A DNA stretch of 64,000 bases from assembly GCA_025991245.1 (NCBI GenBank), contig BQMJ01000026.1:175064-239063 (forward strand), in the 5' to 3' direction. The stretch comes from Galdieria partita (lineage: Eukaryota; Rhodophyta; Bangiophyceae; Galdieriales; Galdieriaceae). Below are positions 30,936-41,613 of the stretch, one piece after another (within the stretch, counting starts at the first letter, position 1; each line of letters opens with the position of its first letter). Position numbers and translations under genes: made by a program. The notes below the pieces were generated by a model. That model was not told the origin of the DNA. It saw only the letters and a list, made by a program, of their open reading frames with translations, and searched no databases.

Positions 30936-32105
30936 TTACATATTCAAAGAAAGCCGACGCAAATCCTTTTCTAACGGAGCTTCCTCTCCATAGAAAAGTT
31001 TCATTAAAGCCGAAGCTTTTCTGTACTCCGATTCGACATCCAGTACATTTCTCGGCAATAACAGATTTGCATAGTCATTATCCAGTTCATTGCAAGCACA
31101 GTAATCTTCTGAAAAATGATTCAAACTGCTGCTGTGTGGATTTGGCTTCTCTTGTATACAACATGTTTGTATCCGAGATGCTTCGATGTTGGATCCCGAA
31201 TCGTTTTCCTCTGAAGCTTCATCTTCTTCATAAACTATTTCCTGTGAAAGTGGTCGATAAGGTCGAGTTGTCAAATAGTCCATCATAGATAGCGTTCTTT
31301 TTGGTGGAAACTGTAAAGAACGATCATACATTTCCATGAAGTATGTATAGACAATATTCAATGATGCCCAATAACCCTTTGCCGCGTCTATTCTAGCTTG
31401 AGGAGTTACGAGATACTCTTTAGCAAGTCTCTCTAAAACGCCCAAAAGGACCGACTCCACTTCAATACAATACCGGAAAAAGAAATAAGCTCGTGGAGGA
31501 AGGCTTGTGTGCTTTTCTACTGCTTCTATTATTAACTTATAAATTTCACTGATAACAGGTGGCACCTTACAACATAATACTCCAATCACAAATGGCACAT
31601 TTCCCAGTTTACAGATTTCGGATAAGCGAGGACCCAAGTTTTTAAGTCTGCTTAGCTTGTGAGTGACAAACTCTACCAATGGCTCCTCTACTTCTCTTTC
31701 TAACTCCAAATAAAATCTCCTAAACAGTACCTTGTGTGCCATTCCTGCAGGAGCTGACTTCATCTGGTCCAGGTGAACGAGTCTCGCTAAAGGGTCTGAC
31801 ACGGTATCTCCTATAGTTGAAGTTAGGGTTGCACAACCCTCTTCGACACAGTCCTTGGTCGTTCCATGAAAGTGTTCACAAAGTTTCAGCTTTTGCATCG
31901 AAAAGTCTAGAAGAGTAAGTGGGACGTGTGGTAGAGTTCCTTTAGCCATGCCGACAAAGTAAGGGTGTTGTGAGGTCGGATGACACAATCCTCTCATTCG
32001 TAAGTTTGTGAGGAACAACACAGACGAGACTTTATCACAAGAGAGGTCTTCACGTGTAATTAAAGCCTCTAAATATTCGGGAATGGGGTTACCGTTTGCT
32101 TCCAT
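30936..32105 (-). CDS. Unknown helical protein, 389 aa
   Basis: Single exon from the first ATG at 32105 (MEANGNPIPEYLEALI); the frame extends upstream to 32165 with only GTG. The first ~290 residues are predicted mostly helical. They carry HPYFVGMAKGTLPHVPLTLL, faintly reminiscent of the start of haem-oxygenase/TENA-like helical bundles (HPFF..A..GTLP), and several conserved-looking Arg/Glu helices. The C-terminal ~90 residues are acidic and low complexity. I do not assign a function; the haem-oxygenase-fold idea is weak. Confidence 0.55.
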   Translation of the reverse strand: MEANGNPIPEYLEALITREDLSCDKVSSVLFLTNLRMRGLCHPTSQHPYFVGMAKGTLPHVPLTLLDFSMQKLKLCEHFHGTTKDCVEEGCATLTSTIGDTVSDPLARLVHLDQMKSAPAGMAHKVLFRRFYLELEREVEEPLVEFVTHKLSRLKNLGPRLSEICKLGNVPFVIGVLCCKVPPVISEIYKLIIEAVEKHTSLPPRAYFFFRYCIEVESVLLGVLERLAKEYLVTPQARIDAAKGYWASLNIVYTYFMEMYDRSLQFPPKRTLSMMDYLTTRPYRPLSQEIVYEEDEASEENDSGSNIEASRIQTCCIQEKPNPHSSSLNHFSEDYCACNELDNDYANLLLPRNVLDVESEYRKASALMKLFYGEEAPLEKDLRRLSLNM

Positions 32106-32214
32106 ATCTTTGTCTCGTGAGTTTGTTTTATTTCTGCAAAACTGACTCGCATTTCTACCTGACACTCATGTCCAATCTGACTGGTCGTGGGTCCTTCAAT
32201 CGTTGGAGATCTCT

Positions 32215-32976
32215 TCAAAGGTAACGGAGATCAAATGGAGGGCCGCGATAGAGAACTTCTTGAGTGTAAAAGTAAGACGGACAAGGAATACGTTGCAAGT
32301 AAACTACTTTTGAAATTTCAGTATCTTTTCTCCTAAAGCCTGAGTTTGGTTGCGACATGAAATAGTGACAGTCTCTATCTTCTGCAGGATTGTATGGAGG
32401 CCACATAAAGTCCACTATAGCACACCTTCTTCTTGCTTTGAACTCGTGAAGATTAGCTTTAAAAGGATAGAATATATGGCAATCTCCTGCCTTCATCGTA
32501 AAGGAAGGATATTGCACACCATCTCCACCCACTACCAAAGCAACTATTCATATTTACCTTGTGAAGAAAACGTACTTACTATGGTGACATACAAACTTGT
32601 CCTTTTCAACAAAATCAAACGAGTCTACATCCAATTCACCCCAAAGTACCTTGGTTATCACAGTCATTCCTAACTGAACATGATTGTTTTCAAATATAGC
32701 TAAAGCAAACTACGAACCAATGTGATCATGAAGGGGCAATTTGAGACCAGTTGGTATGACAAACACTGAAATAGCAAAACTTTGGCACTCCGCAACGTTC
32801 ACAAAACTGATGCAGCTCTTGTCCAAGTAGGGGTCTTTCTCTAAAATATGCAGTTCCTCTGGATTGAGCCTCTCTACACATTGTTTCAAACCGTAACAGG
32901 CTTCTTCATAGCTTTGCCTGGCAGTACCATTAACGAGAAAGTTCTTGGCTGTCTTCAAAAGTCCTTCCATAAACAT
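32215..32976 (-). CDS. Thiol dioxygenase, ADO / plant cysteine oxidase family
   Basis: Non-haem iron cupin enzyme that oxidises cysteamine and/or N-terminal cysteines of proteins, feeding the Arg/N-degron oxygen-sensing pathway in animals and plants. The iron-binding LPLHDH pair lies in exon 1, followed by GMTVITKVLWGELDVDSFDF and a third histidine candidate in NLHEFKA. Family motifs near the end are AIVDFMWPPYN and RDCHYF. Three exons, 32976-32718, 32669-32580 and 32531-32215, give 221 aa; all three phases agree. The second acceptor could instead be at 32544. Start is the first ATG. Confidence 0.85.
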
Positions 32977-34169
32977 CCACCAACACAGTGTCTATCAGGT
33001 AGAAAACACAGTGTAATCATAAGATGGTGATTGTGTCTTGGTTTTGGCAATTGTATTGTGATAGTTTACCAATGTCTTATTTCTTTCTTCCTGAACCTTT
33101 AGTAAAATATAATGTTTGCTTGGAAAGTATACTCGGTGAGTTTGTGACTACAGCAGTGGTTCTTTCACAGTCCTATTCCAAGGAAGTGAGAGTTCTCCGC
33201 AGTGCTTTCCAGTTGGACATATTTTAGTGTTGGCTGTGAATTATTAGCAATGTTGTTGTTTGTTCTTCGTTATGCTAGTTGCTGTAGAACTTCGAGCCAC
33301 CATTTCCCAAGTTGGTAGAGTTGTATTACACAAGTATTTGTTGTTACCATTTTGAACCAACAGAGATGGACTTCGGGTAGATACTGCCTTAGAATATGGA
33401 TGTTCATAGATTTACAGAATTGTTCTATTTTCTATATGATACTGGAAACGTTCAAGACTGGTTCTTTCGAAGCTTTGATGCGTATTTATTACAGCTTCTC
33501 GTATATTGATATCAACCTAATATTTAGAGGAATATTTGTCAACAAAGATCGTAATTTTTTGTAGGGAGTCATCGTAAGATGCAACAATTCTTCGGACAGT
33601 AGGTCTCTATACGATGAAAACCTGTAGAATTGCATATCATGATCAAGTTCTTTCTGTTATTTCTGATATTTTCAAAGTATAAGATTGATATGTTTGTAGA
33701 GTATACCCATCTATGTTGTAAAGTCTCTTGAAATTGAAGATAAGGACTTGATATCTGCTACATCTTTCGAGAAATTGTATGAAGCTTATCTCTGAACTAG
33801 AGTAGCTGAGAAATTCTAAGGATATCTTGATATATTTTGCATCATTACTTGTAAAAGTCACTTGCAAATCGACCAGAATGATGAAAAACTTTCAAAACCA
33901 CGGGCATACATGCATATATGTATATATATTGACCATTCCATAGTAAATTTTCATTTGATTACTGTCAAAGTTTCTGCTATCAAAACAGCGCTTCGTTTGG
34001 TTGTTTCAAACATCAATACCAAAATATTCAAAGGAAAAATGAGTAAAATAAACCTCTTCATACCATTTTGGTCACAATCTTTAGTTTCAAAGAGGTTTCA
34101 TGCAAAGGAGTGAGTGGTTCATTCATTGGCCGTCGTCACACATTTCGAGCGGCGATTCTCCAACTTTCC
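32977..34169. other. Intergenic region with unassigned short frames
   Basis: 1.2 kb between the thiol dioxygenase and DPH2 genes. Several exon-like frames occur on the plus strand (33024-33227; one near 33270 reading VAVELRATISQVG). I could not join them into a convincing gene with splice sites and phase. No repeat or RNA gene recognised. Confidence 0.3.
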
Positions 34170-35789
34170 ATGCAGGAAGACTGCAAGGAAGAGTTAATGA
34201 ACCAATATGAAGTGGAAGAAACTGTAAGGTTCATAAGAGATAACCGTTTCCAAAAAGTTTGTCTGCAGTTTCCCGATCACCTCCTAAGTGACTCACCCCA
34301 GGTAGTGGATGAGTTAGAAAGGCGTTCCGAAGCAGAATTTTACGTTTTGGGAGACACTGCTTATGCACCTTGTTGTGTAGATGTCATTGCTGCTCAACAC
34401 GTTGCTGCAGATGCTGTCGTTCACTATGGGCACGCCTGTTTGAGCCCATCAAGAGATTTGCCAGTTCAGTAAGCTTAAGAGTTTGTGTCAAGTTCATAAC
34501 TAAGCAATGGTACTTCAAAGTTATGTTTTTGAGAAGAAAAACTTGCTTCATATGGAGGATCTGGTTCATTTTTTAAAACAAAGTTCTGCTTCTCATTTAG
34601 TTGTTCTGTTTGAGTCGTATTACGGGCATTTGCAAGGTTTACTATTCAGCCACCTAGAGTGTCACATACCAGAAAAGACGATAATTCCAGTTCACTTCCG
34701 CAAACCTTCAGTTACAGATGACCTGGAGAGCGCAGTGGAAACCAATATTGAAACTCAAAGTAGAAAATATACTATCGGTCATTTAGAGTTTGAACTAGAT
34801 CTGTCTATCTCCACAGAACAGTTACAGTTTGTCTGGTTAGGAAGTCCTTCTTCTTCTTCGTATTTGCGAGCTTCATTATCTCTATATCCAAATGCTTTGG
34901 ATTGCTATGATGACAGTACAGATAGCTGGGTTCTGGCAAACGGAAGTGCTACAAATACATTTAAGAAGAGACTTGCCCTTGTATCAAGAGCACAAAAATC
35001 TTGTGTTTTTGGAATTGTGGTTAGTGCAGTTGCTACAACTGGTGTATTGGATGCAGTTGAGCGTTGTGAAATGGTAAGTATTTAATGTTCGACGACAGGC
35101 AACATTCAGCTAGAGAGGCAAGGTTTCTCTATCTTTGTTTCTCCCGTTCCCGTTGCCAACATGAACGTGTCGAAACCACGAAGAACTTCAGTTTGATTGA
35201 TTTATCTTCACTAAGATCGGCAGACATGTTGTTTTTCTAAATTTAGTCGCTAATGCATTGTTTATAGTTGTTGAACAAATTTGGAATGGAATGGTACGTT
35301 TTGAACGTTGGGAAACCCACGCCAACAAAACTTGCCAACTTTCCAGAAATTGAAGTGTTTGTTTTGATTGGATGCCCAGAAAGCGCATTTTTAGATTCAA
35401 AGAGTTACATGAAGCCCATTCTCACTATGGCAGAACTTGAACTAGCTTTAGATTCCCGTGTTTATTATACTGATATTGGATCTATTCATGACTTTAGAGA
35501 TACTTTGTCGAGGTCTGTTATTGCCAAGGAGCAGGTTCTGGATGATGATAATGAAAATGTTGATAAATTCTGTGAAGAAGATACTTCGAACGCTTTAAAC
35601 AAGTCTAGTTTGGGTCGTGGTTTGACAGCTCATAATATTTCGTCTAGTTTGAGTGCTACATTTTTAAGGCATCGTACATGGAATGGAGTTGAAGAAGAAG
35701 CAAGTGAGGAGAATAAGCCCCACTCGTCGAAGGAAGGTAAAAGTGGTATTCCCAGTGGATATAACAACGAGGGTTCCGGATTTTCATGA
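34170..35789 (+). CDS. DPH2: Diphthamide biosynthesis protein DPH2
   Basis: Partner of DPH1 in the radical-SAM-type complex that transfers the 3-amino-3-carboxypropyl group to the eEF2 histidine, the first step of diphthamide formation. Diagnostic are VCLQFPDHLLSDSP, YVLGDTAYAPCCVDVIAAQH (first cluster-region cysteines), VVHYGHACLSP, and later NVGKPTPTKLANFPEIEVFV, LIGCPESAFLDSKSYMKPI and TMAELELAL. Three exons, 34170-34468, 34521-35073 and 35268-35789, give 457 aa. The first intron is 52 nt, the second unusually long (194 nt). Start is the ATG before the conserved VEETVRFI helix; an in-frame ATG at 34068 would extend it. Confidence 0.9.
35074..35267 (+). other. Long (194-nt) intron of DPH2
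   Basis: Donor GTAAGT and acceptor TTTATAG. About four times longer than typical introns in the window. It contains inverted GGCAA/TTGCC arms about 30 nt apart near 35117-35158. It might carry a small structured RNA, but no box motifs are clear. Confidence 0.35.
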
Positions 35790-36008
35790 CATCGACTCGA
35801 AGCACACTAATATGTTTAGAGAAGAATACGAGGAAAATGATTTTTCTCGACAGTTTGTATTTTGGTTTTGCAGTTGTCGTCCTCCCTGTATCATTCAATT
35901 ATATGTTTAGAATCCGTGACTATCTTCATATTTTATGCCTCAATATAGCTTTGGCAGTGTTCTGTTCAGAAATATTTGCAGTTATGTAACAGATATTCTC
36001 GTTATGCC

Positions 36009-36197
36009 ATGAATTCTTGGGTATTGTCGCTCTTACGGAACAAAATGGTGCGAAATTAAACATTTTTTTGTCAAGTTGTATGACTGAATCAGGTTGCTTC
36101 TGCATTTATTGAACGAGCCAAAGGCAAAGGGTTGGAGTTTTTCATAGAAAGATGCATGAGTGCGTCAACTATGGACGATGAAGAATATTTCCAATGA
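36009..36197 (+). CDS. Candidate 47-aa protein, two exons
   Basis: Exon 1 36009-36047 (MNSWVLSLLRNKM) and exon 2 36093-36197 (starts VASAFIERAKGKGLEFFIER, ends DDEEYFQ) are joined in phase by a 45-nt GT-AG intron (donor GTGCGA, acceptor ATCAG after a pyrimidine stretch). The helix-rich, charged product looks like a small mitochondrial or membrane-associated subunit. I recognise no family. Support is only intron logic and composition. Confidence 0.4.
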
Positions 36198-37515
36198 ACT
36201 GTGATGAAGAAATGGTGTACACATCCATTTTCAGAAACATTATGATATTCGCTGCTTTCAACATGGAATGCTATCGTATCGGACAGTTTTTAAGTTGACG
36301 ACAAACTGTCTGAAGAAAGCAAAAAGCCATTGTATTATACCTACCTGAAACGCTATGATTTGGTCTTGTGACTGTGGTGGATAAATGCCATGTACTTCTT
36401 ATCAACTTGGTACTTTTGAAGAGCACAGTCTAATTATCACTAGTTGATTCAGTTTTCATTCTGACCGCTCTCACACTGTATGTTGAGCAACTATTTTGCT
36501 CTGCAAGAACGTCCATCGCGAAAAATAAAATTGACCATGGCTTTTTGCAATTACTTGCTCTGTCTTTAGAGATAACACATTATATGAAATTTTCAATTAC
36601 TTTACTGACACAAACACATTGTTTGCAACTGCAATATCTGACCCTATAACAAAAGAAAGTGCAAATGGAATGTAGTCATTGAATCCACAACAACTGGTTC
36701 TTGGTGAATTCATTATAGAGTCTTTCGAAGAGATGCCTTTGCTGCTGGATATAATTGCTTTATGGACAGAAGAACACGACTATTAAAAAGTTCCGATGAT
36801 TTTCAATAACAAAGAAGATTTGATCATTCTAAAGAGAATTCTTAGCTCCCCCAAACAAAGACAGGTCTTTACACAACAGTACATTATTTCTTTTGAACTA
36901 TATTTCATATGTAGCAAACCTACTTGTTATTCTTTCATAACATGAGCAAGTTTCCTTGAAGAAGTTTATTATGAAATAATTGACACTAATTGAATTGTCC
37001 CAAACTGAGTAAATATTGATAAGTATCTTTTAAAGTGCATTGTGTCGAACATATGTGTTTTGGACTGATCAAGAATTTTTCAAAGGAATAACAAGAACCC
37101 AACATTCACATTATTCTTGCAATCCCTGTTCTAGTTAATAATAACATGTATTAGCCACAATCATCATTCTCGAAGCTGCTTCTTGTTCCTAAACGGTTCT
37201 ATCAGAGATAGACCAAGCAGCTAGGCTATATGTATTATGAGCATATGGAATGAAATGTAGTAAGGTTACAAAGATTTCTTCTCGCAAGTTTCAAGTTGTT
37301 TCCTTTCTCTCTCTCTCTCAACTATTGCTCAACTATTGCGATATTGATAATATTTACATTCTTGCCTTAAAGAGTACTTGGTCCGATATACCGAACAAAG
37401 GAAATTTTATAAAAAAAAATTAGACAGCGATGCATCATTGAGGAAACAACAACTTCTATTCCAGAGTCTACAATATATTTGGTTTATCTGAACAGAAGCA
37501 TCCAGGTGCCCAATG
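36198..37515. other. Gene-poor AT-rich stretch
   Basis: 1.3 kb without convincing frames, RNA genes or strong repeats. A short CT microsatellite sits at about 37304-37319 and an A8 tract near 37412. It marks the beginning of the gene-poor distal part of the window. Confidence 0.4.
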
Positions 37516-37833
37516 TTAGGCGTCGTTTGAACAACGTTGGCAATAGGACGAATGTCTGTCAGAGAACAACTCAACCAATTTAACCAAGGGAAAAAGTATA
37601 ATTGTACAAGGACATAGCAGAAACATTCCTGTTGCTGCCGCTATCTTACAGATTTTCTTCCATCTTTTGCGACCTTCCGTTTCATCCATTGTCGAACTTT
37701 CCACTCTGTTGGAATTTCGTTTCTTGCTGCACTCTAGTTCTTGATAAGAGGGTTCTTCATTAAGTTTGCTTCTAAAGAATAGATACGGATTCTTGCATTC
37801 ACATGTACCGCCACGGTCAACTATGAAAGCCAT
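37516..37833 (-). CDS. Small single-pass membrane protein, 105 aa
   Basis: Frame from ATG 37833 (MAFIVDRGGTCECKNPYLFF). A charged middle (DETEGRKRWKKICK) leads into a hydrophobic helix (GMFLLCPCTIILFPLVKLVE) and a Cys-containing tail (YCQRCSNDA). Several Cys residues flank the helix. Unknown family. The start codon region overlaps by about 11 bp the candidate divergent gene starting at 37823, so at least one of the two starts may be downstream (for example the internal methionine of MDETEGRK). Confidence 0.45.
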   Translation of the reverse strand: MAFIVDRGGTCECKNPYLFFRSKLNEEPSYQELECSKKRNSNRVESSTMDETEGRKRWKKICKIAAATGMFLLCPCTIILFPLVKLVELFSDRHSSYCQRCSNDA

Positions 37834-38059
37834 CTTGCAAAAGATTCAGGACCTTCCATCCACCTTTATATCTATTTCCAAGATTTTCGACGCCGAAATT
37901 GTACCAAAGTCCTACGCAGAAAATATTTTCGTCATCCATATGAGTGGCAAGCTACGAAAGTAAGTCACTACTTGGGTTGACTTTTTCTCGAAATATGACA
38001 GTGACAGAATTCCAGAAAGACGATTCTCTTCTTGTAAGATAAGAGTAGAAAATCAATAG
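37823..38059 (+). CDS. Candidate 64-aa protein, two exons
   Basis: Exon 1 37823-37959 (MKAILQKIQDLPSTFISISK to IFVIHMSGKLR) and exon 2 38002-38059 are joined in phase by a 42-nt intron with donor GTAAGT and acceptor GACAG. The stretch IHMSGKLR followed by a basic residue run and RI recalls the HISGKLRKNRI box of translation factor IF-1, but the rest of the OB fold is not evident. I therefore leave it unnamed. The minus-strand frame at 38053-38241 overlaps its end by a few bases. Confidence 0.35.
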
Positions 38060-38640
38060 TCTTCCATATAAACATCGATTGAAGGCTTCCCTCTAGAAAA
38101 CCTCACTAGGTATACATAAAAGTCTACGGTGTGTTCCCTTCTTGACAAGGTGACTTCGTCAACATAAAGTGTTCCTAATCGTTGACGACGAATTATCTTT
38201 CTTAGAAGATTTTCTTTATACTCTTTAGAAAGAACAAACACTTCACAACTACGAAGAATGAAAAGTCTCTAACTGTGTATTCAAAGGACTAGAAAGATTC
38301 AAGTCATCAAATATTCTTCTTGCACAAACTACTTGAGAGGCTTTTGACGAGGTCTCTTATTATTTGAATAGTTCTAGGAAATAAACTTGCCTCAACAATT
38401 GGAGAAATACAATTTCATTTAGCTGCAATAATATGTTGAATCATTATGCTGAATAGCTGTACAAACTCACTTGACAGGGTTCGAGTCATTTTATTAGAAA
38501 TTGTAAGTCTCTAGCAATCACAATGAAGTTCTTCAACTGCTTTGTATTGACTTGAATTTCATGAAAGTCATCACAAACGTCAATAACATCAAATAGAACT
38601 CAACTCGTTTTTACAAGACGATTGAACAAGTTTTGTTGAA
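38060..38640. other. Spacer with an exon-like minus-strand frame
   Basis: Contains a minus-strand frame (38053-38241) with protein-like composition (KIIRRQRLGTLYVDEVTLSR then FSRGKPSIDVYMEDY) but no ATG and no confident upstream exon. It could be a last exon or a remnant. The rest is AT-rich DNA with nothing recognised. Confidence 0.3.
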
Positions 38641-40869
38641 ATGTATGAAGTTGCTGCAGTGACAAGTCAAGAGACACAACTCTCCAAGTTTTTCGCAATA
38701 TCATATTGTATTCAATTGCGTTTTATACTCAATATTATCTATCGATATAAATATTCCTTTAGGAAAGAATCACGTAACATTGGATTCACACCAAAGGGCG
38801 TTGGGCTGCAAAATTTAAACAATGGTGAGTTTATAAACTTCTTCCGAATGCCTCGCGTAACTCTTGTAAGGCAACAGTATTTCCCTAAAACAAGAAAGAC
38901 GGTCTGTAGAGAAGGAAGTATTATCGATGTATCTGGGTTTGCCAACATATGTCTGGTAAACTATCCCTTGATATATGAAGGTGTCCCTATTGAGGTTGAT
39001 ACGATAGCTTCTGAACTGTTGAAACCGAAATATATGGAACAGATAATCTTTCCCGGAAGAATATTATTGAGAAGGTTGGCTTTAGAAAAGTGAAATCAGC
39101 TTGTGAAAGCAATGTCAAACTCAACCAGTGGTGGAGTAAACATTCAAGTTGTTTCAAGCGCTAGTTGTTTGGGAAAGAGTGTTGAACTCTATTTGTTTGC
39201 TAAGTTTGGACTTTATTTAAGTTGGATTGTTCAATAATTTGGAGGAACAAGTGTTTTATGTGAAAAATATCAAGACGAAGGTGCTATGGCTAAGCTTTAT
39301 CTTTCTATGATCAAATACCTCAACAAAGATAGATTGGAACATTTCGGCTGGAAGTATCCTTTTAAGAATTTTTTTGAAGGCGTCAATACTTAGGGAATGA
39401 CATTTTTAGACTTGGTGAGTTTGGGAATAACAAAGGAAAGCATGACGTTGGCAGAGACTGTCAGAGACTGCAAATTGTTTTGAAGTCTCCAAATTTGCTT
39501 ATTATGGATGAGCATATTGAAATTTTTAGAAGTATTATGAAAGAGTATATGTTTACATTTACTGAGAAACCTCTTCTTGAATTATGTCATTTTCTTGGCT
39601 ATTATAGTAGAATGTTGAATCTTCCAATGGTAGTCTTAGTTTGATATTCATTCTTCAATATCCTTTTTTCTCATTGTAGTCTTCATCGGCTCCTTGTGGA
39701 GTTGTCTTACGTCACACATTTGAAGATTCACTTCCAAGTGGTTGTGTATTTCGTTATCTTCGATACTTGAACCTTTAAGTGACGAAGAATTTGTAGAGTT
39801 TGAGAAGCAACCTGAGTATCCTGCTTTACTTTCAGAGAATCGTGAAGCTGTCATGTCATATACGTGAAAAGTACCCAGACAAATTCAAGATCTTATTGAT
39901 TTGACCAGAATGCATTTATCCTATGACTTTAAGAAGTTGATAGAAATTTATGTTTCTCGCTTTGTCATTGAAGCGAGTCGAAAACATTTTAATTACATTG
40001 AAAGTTTGAATGAACGAGATCGTGATTCTTTCTTCGAAGCATTATCAGTTCTACTCTTTCCAAGAACAAGAAGGCAAAATTTTATCTTGAAAACTGCATA
40101 TCGGGACAAGGGTCTTGTTGTTGTTCTGGAAGACGGAACTTTAAGGTTTTACAATCTTCCAGCAAGAGATGTCATATTGGATTCTTGGCTAAGTTATACT
40201 AAGAGTAAGTTGGGAAATATGATAGATCAATATCGCAAAAGCACAGGAGCATCGAAGGGAAGTTTATATGAAAAGTTATTTTTGAATATATGTTCTTTAT
40301 CAAAGCATACTCTAACAGGATGGTGTCCAGGATATAAACTGAAGTATTCGTTTTCGCTCAATTCAGGTGATCTTCGATATTTCAATGGTACTCTTATTGA
40401 CCCTATGATTGATTGGATGACAGATGAATTGTGGTTATATATGCCATCCAACTTTGCTCTATGGAATTTTATCTATTACAAAAACTTGCTTCGTGAAGAA
40501 TGGTCCATATGATTTTTTCCATTATCGATATCTTCGTTTTCAGATCATAATTACGGTAGCTCTCGTATTGAGCACGATTTTGAAGGAAGTGAGTGTCGTA
40601 TTTCACAACTTTTGAATGCTATTCGAGGTATAAAGCCCGGCTCTCGAGGTTATCAAGTTGAATTACAAGTTGAACGAGTAGACTTGAAGATAGGAAATTC
40701 TCGAAGGAAGAGAGCTGCTTCAGAACTTTCAAGAGTAGTAGTGAGAGATCCGAACGGTATAGATTGTTCGAACAGAGTTCGTTTTATGTATATTTCTCCT
40801 TACAAATCTCCAAAGGAAGTGGATGCTAATCTGTCGTTTATCTACTTTATTGAATGGTCACCTGATTGA
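38641..40869 (+). pseudogene. Decayed P-loop NTPase gene (subtelomeric family, RHS/Crinkler-like)
   Basis: A 2.2-kb stretch in which protein-like segments follow each other on the plus strand but are broken by stops and frame changes: 38641-39093, then about 39105-39450, about 39470-39640, 39901-40512 and about 40540-40869. A Walker A-like element (SASCLGKS, near 39157-39180) and a Walker B-like element (LLIMDE, near 39500) keep the spacing of a P-loop NTPase. Organisation and subtelomeric position recall retrotransposon-hot-spot/Crinkler-type NTPases of protists; this family link is inference. It lies head to tail with nothing and convergent to the intact NTPase ORF at 41614-44526; I see no close sequence identity between the two. 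Confidence 0.55.
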
Positions 40870-41613
40870 TTGCATTTGTAGCTGTGATCTTCCCAATGAG
40901 CCATATCTAAAATATTTTTCTTAAAGTTTGATATTCTTTAATTTATATCTTTCAATCTGATAGCTTTGCTGAACAATCCAACAAATGTATGAAATAATTT
41001 CAAACATGAGTATTGCAAAGTTCTGTAACGTTGCTTATATTGGATCATTTTCATTGCACAATTGGAAATTCATAGGATATTCATTACATCAAATAAAGCA
41101 TTCGTTGTTCAAGTTTTAATGAACATATTTGCAGATGACAAGGATTCATCTTGTTTGTCAGCTGATTCCTTACGTATCCACCCTTGTCAACCTTGGCAAC
41201 AGGAATGAATGTTCGAGTCTTACAAAGGCCAAACACTGACCACCTCTGATGACAAAGAAGTGACTCAAATAGGTTCAAGTATTTCATTTTTTGCAGTCTC
41301 AAATTTTCTACGATAATACATGTCGCGGAGTCATGGGTTTTCCGTAAAAATGAACTATTTGTACGTAATGTTATAATCCCATTGTCGTCTGCAAAGGAGA
41401 GTATACTGTCTACTGTACATTTGCTGACTGTTCGGTCTTTCAGGTGTTTCTATAGATTCTTCTTTTTATCGATGGAAAGAACGATAATTTTACAAGAGTT
41501 TAAATGATGCAAATTTAAAACGATAATGTTTCAAGATTACTCAATATTGGCTTCCGACAAGTAATGAACGACGATTTGTAGAGTTCGATTCACCAAAAAG
41601 TAAAGTATCAAAG
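40870..41613. other. AT-rich spacer between two NTPase loci
   Basis: 744 bp between the broken NTPase locus and the 3' end of the intact one. Only a short minus-strand frame (41084-41302) without recognisable features. Nothing supported. Confidence 0.35.

Noticed and set aside
33024-33564. Possible small LSm-like gene (VAVELRATISQ segment)
   Set aside because: Resemblance limited to a few residues and no splice model keeps the frame through the Sm2 region.
37960-38059. Assigning the 64-aa product as translation initiation factor IF-1
   Set aside because: Only the SGKLR box resembles IF-1; the rest of the OB fold is not visible.
38053-38241. 62-codon minus-strand frame with protein-like composition
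   Set aside because: Begins with GTG and an upstream exon could not be found with confidence; mentioned only as an exon-like segment.
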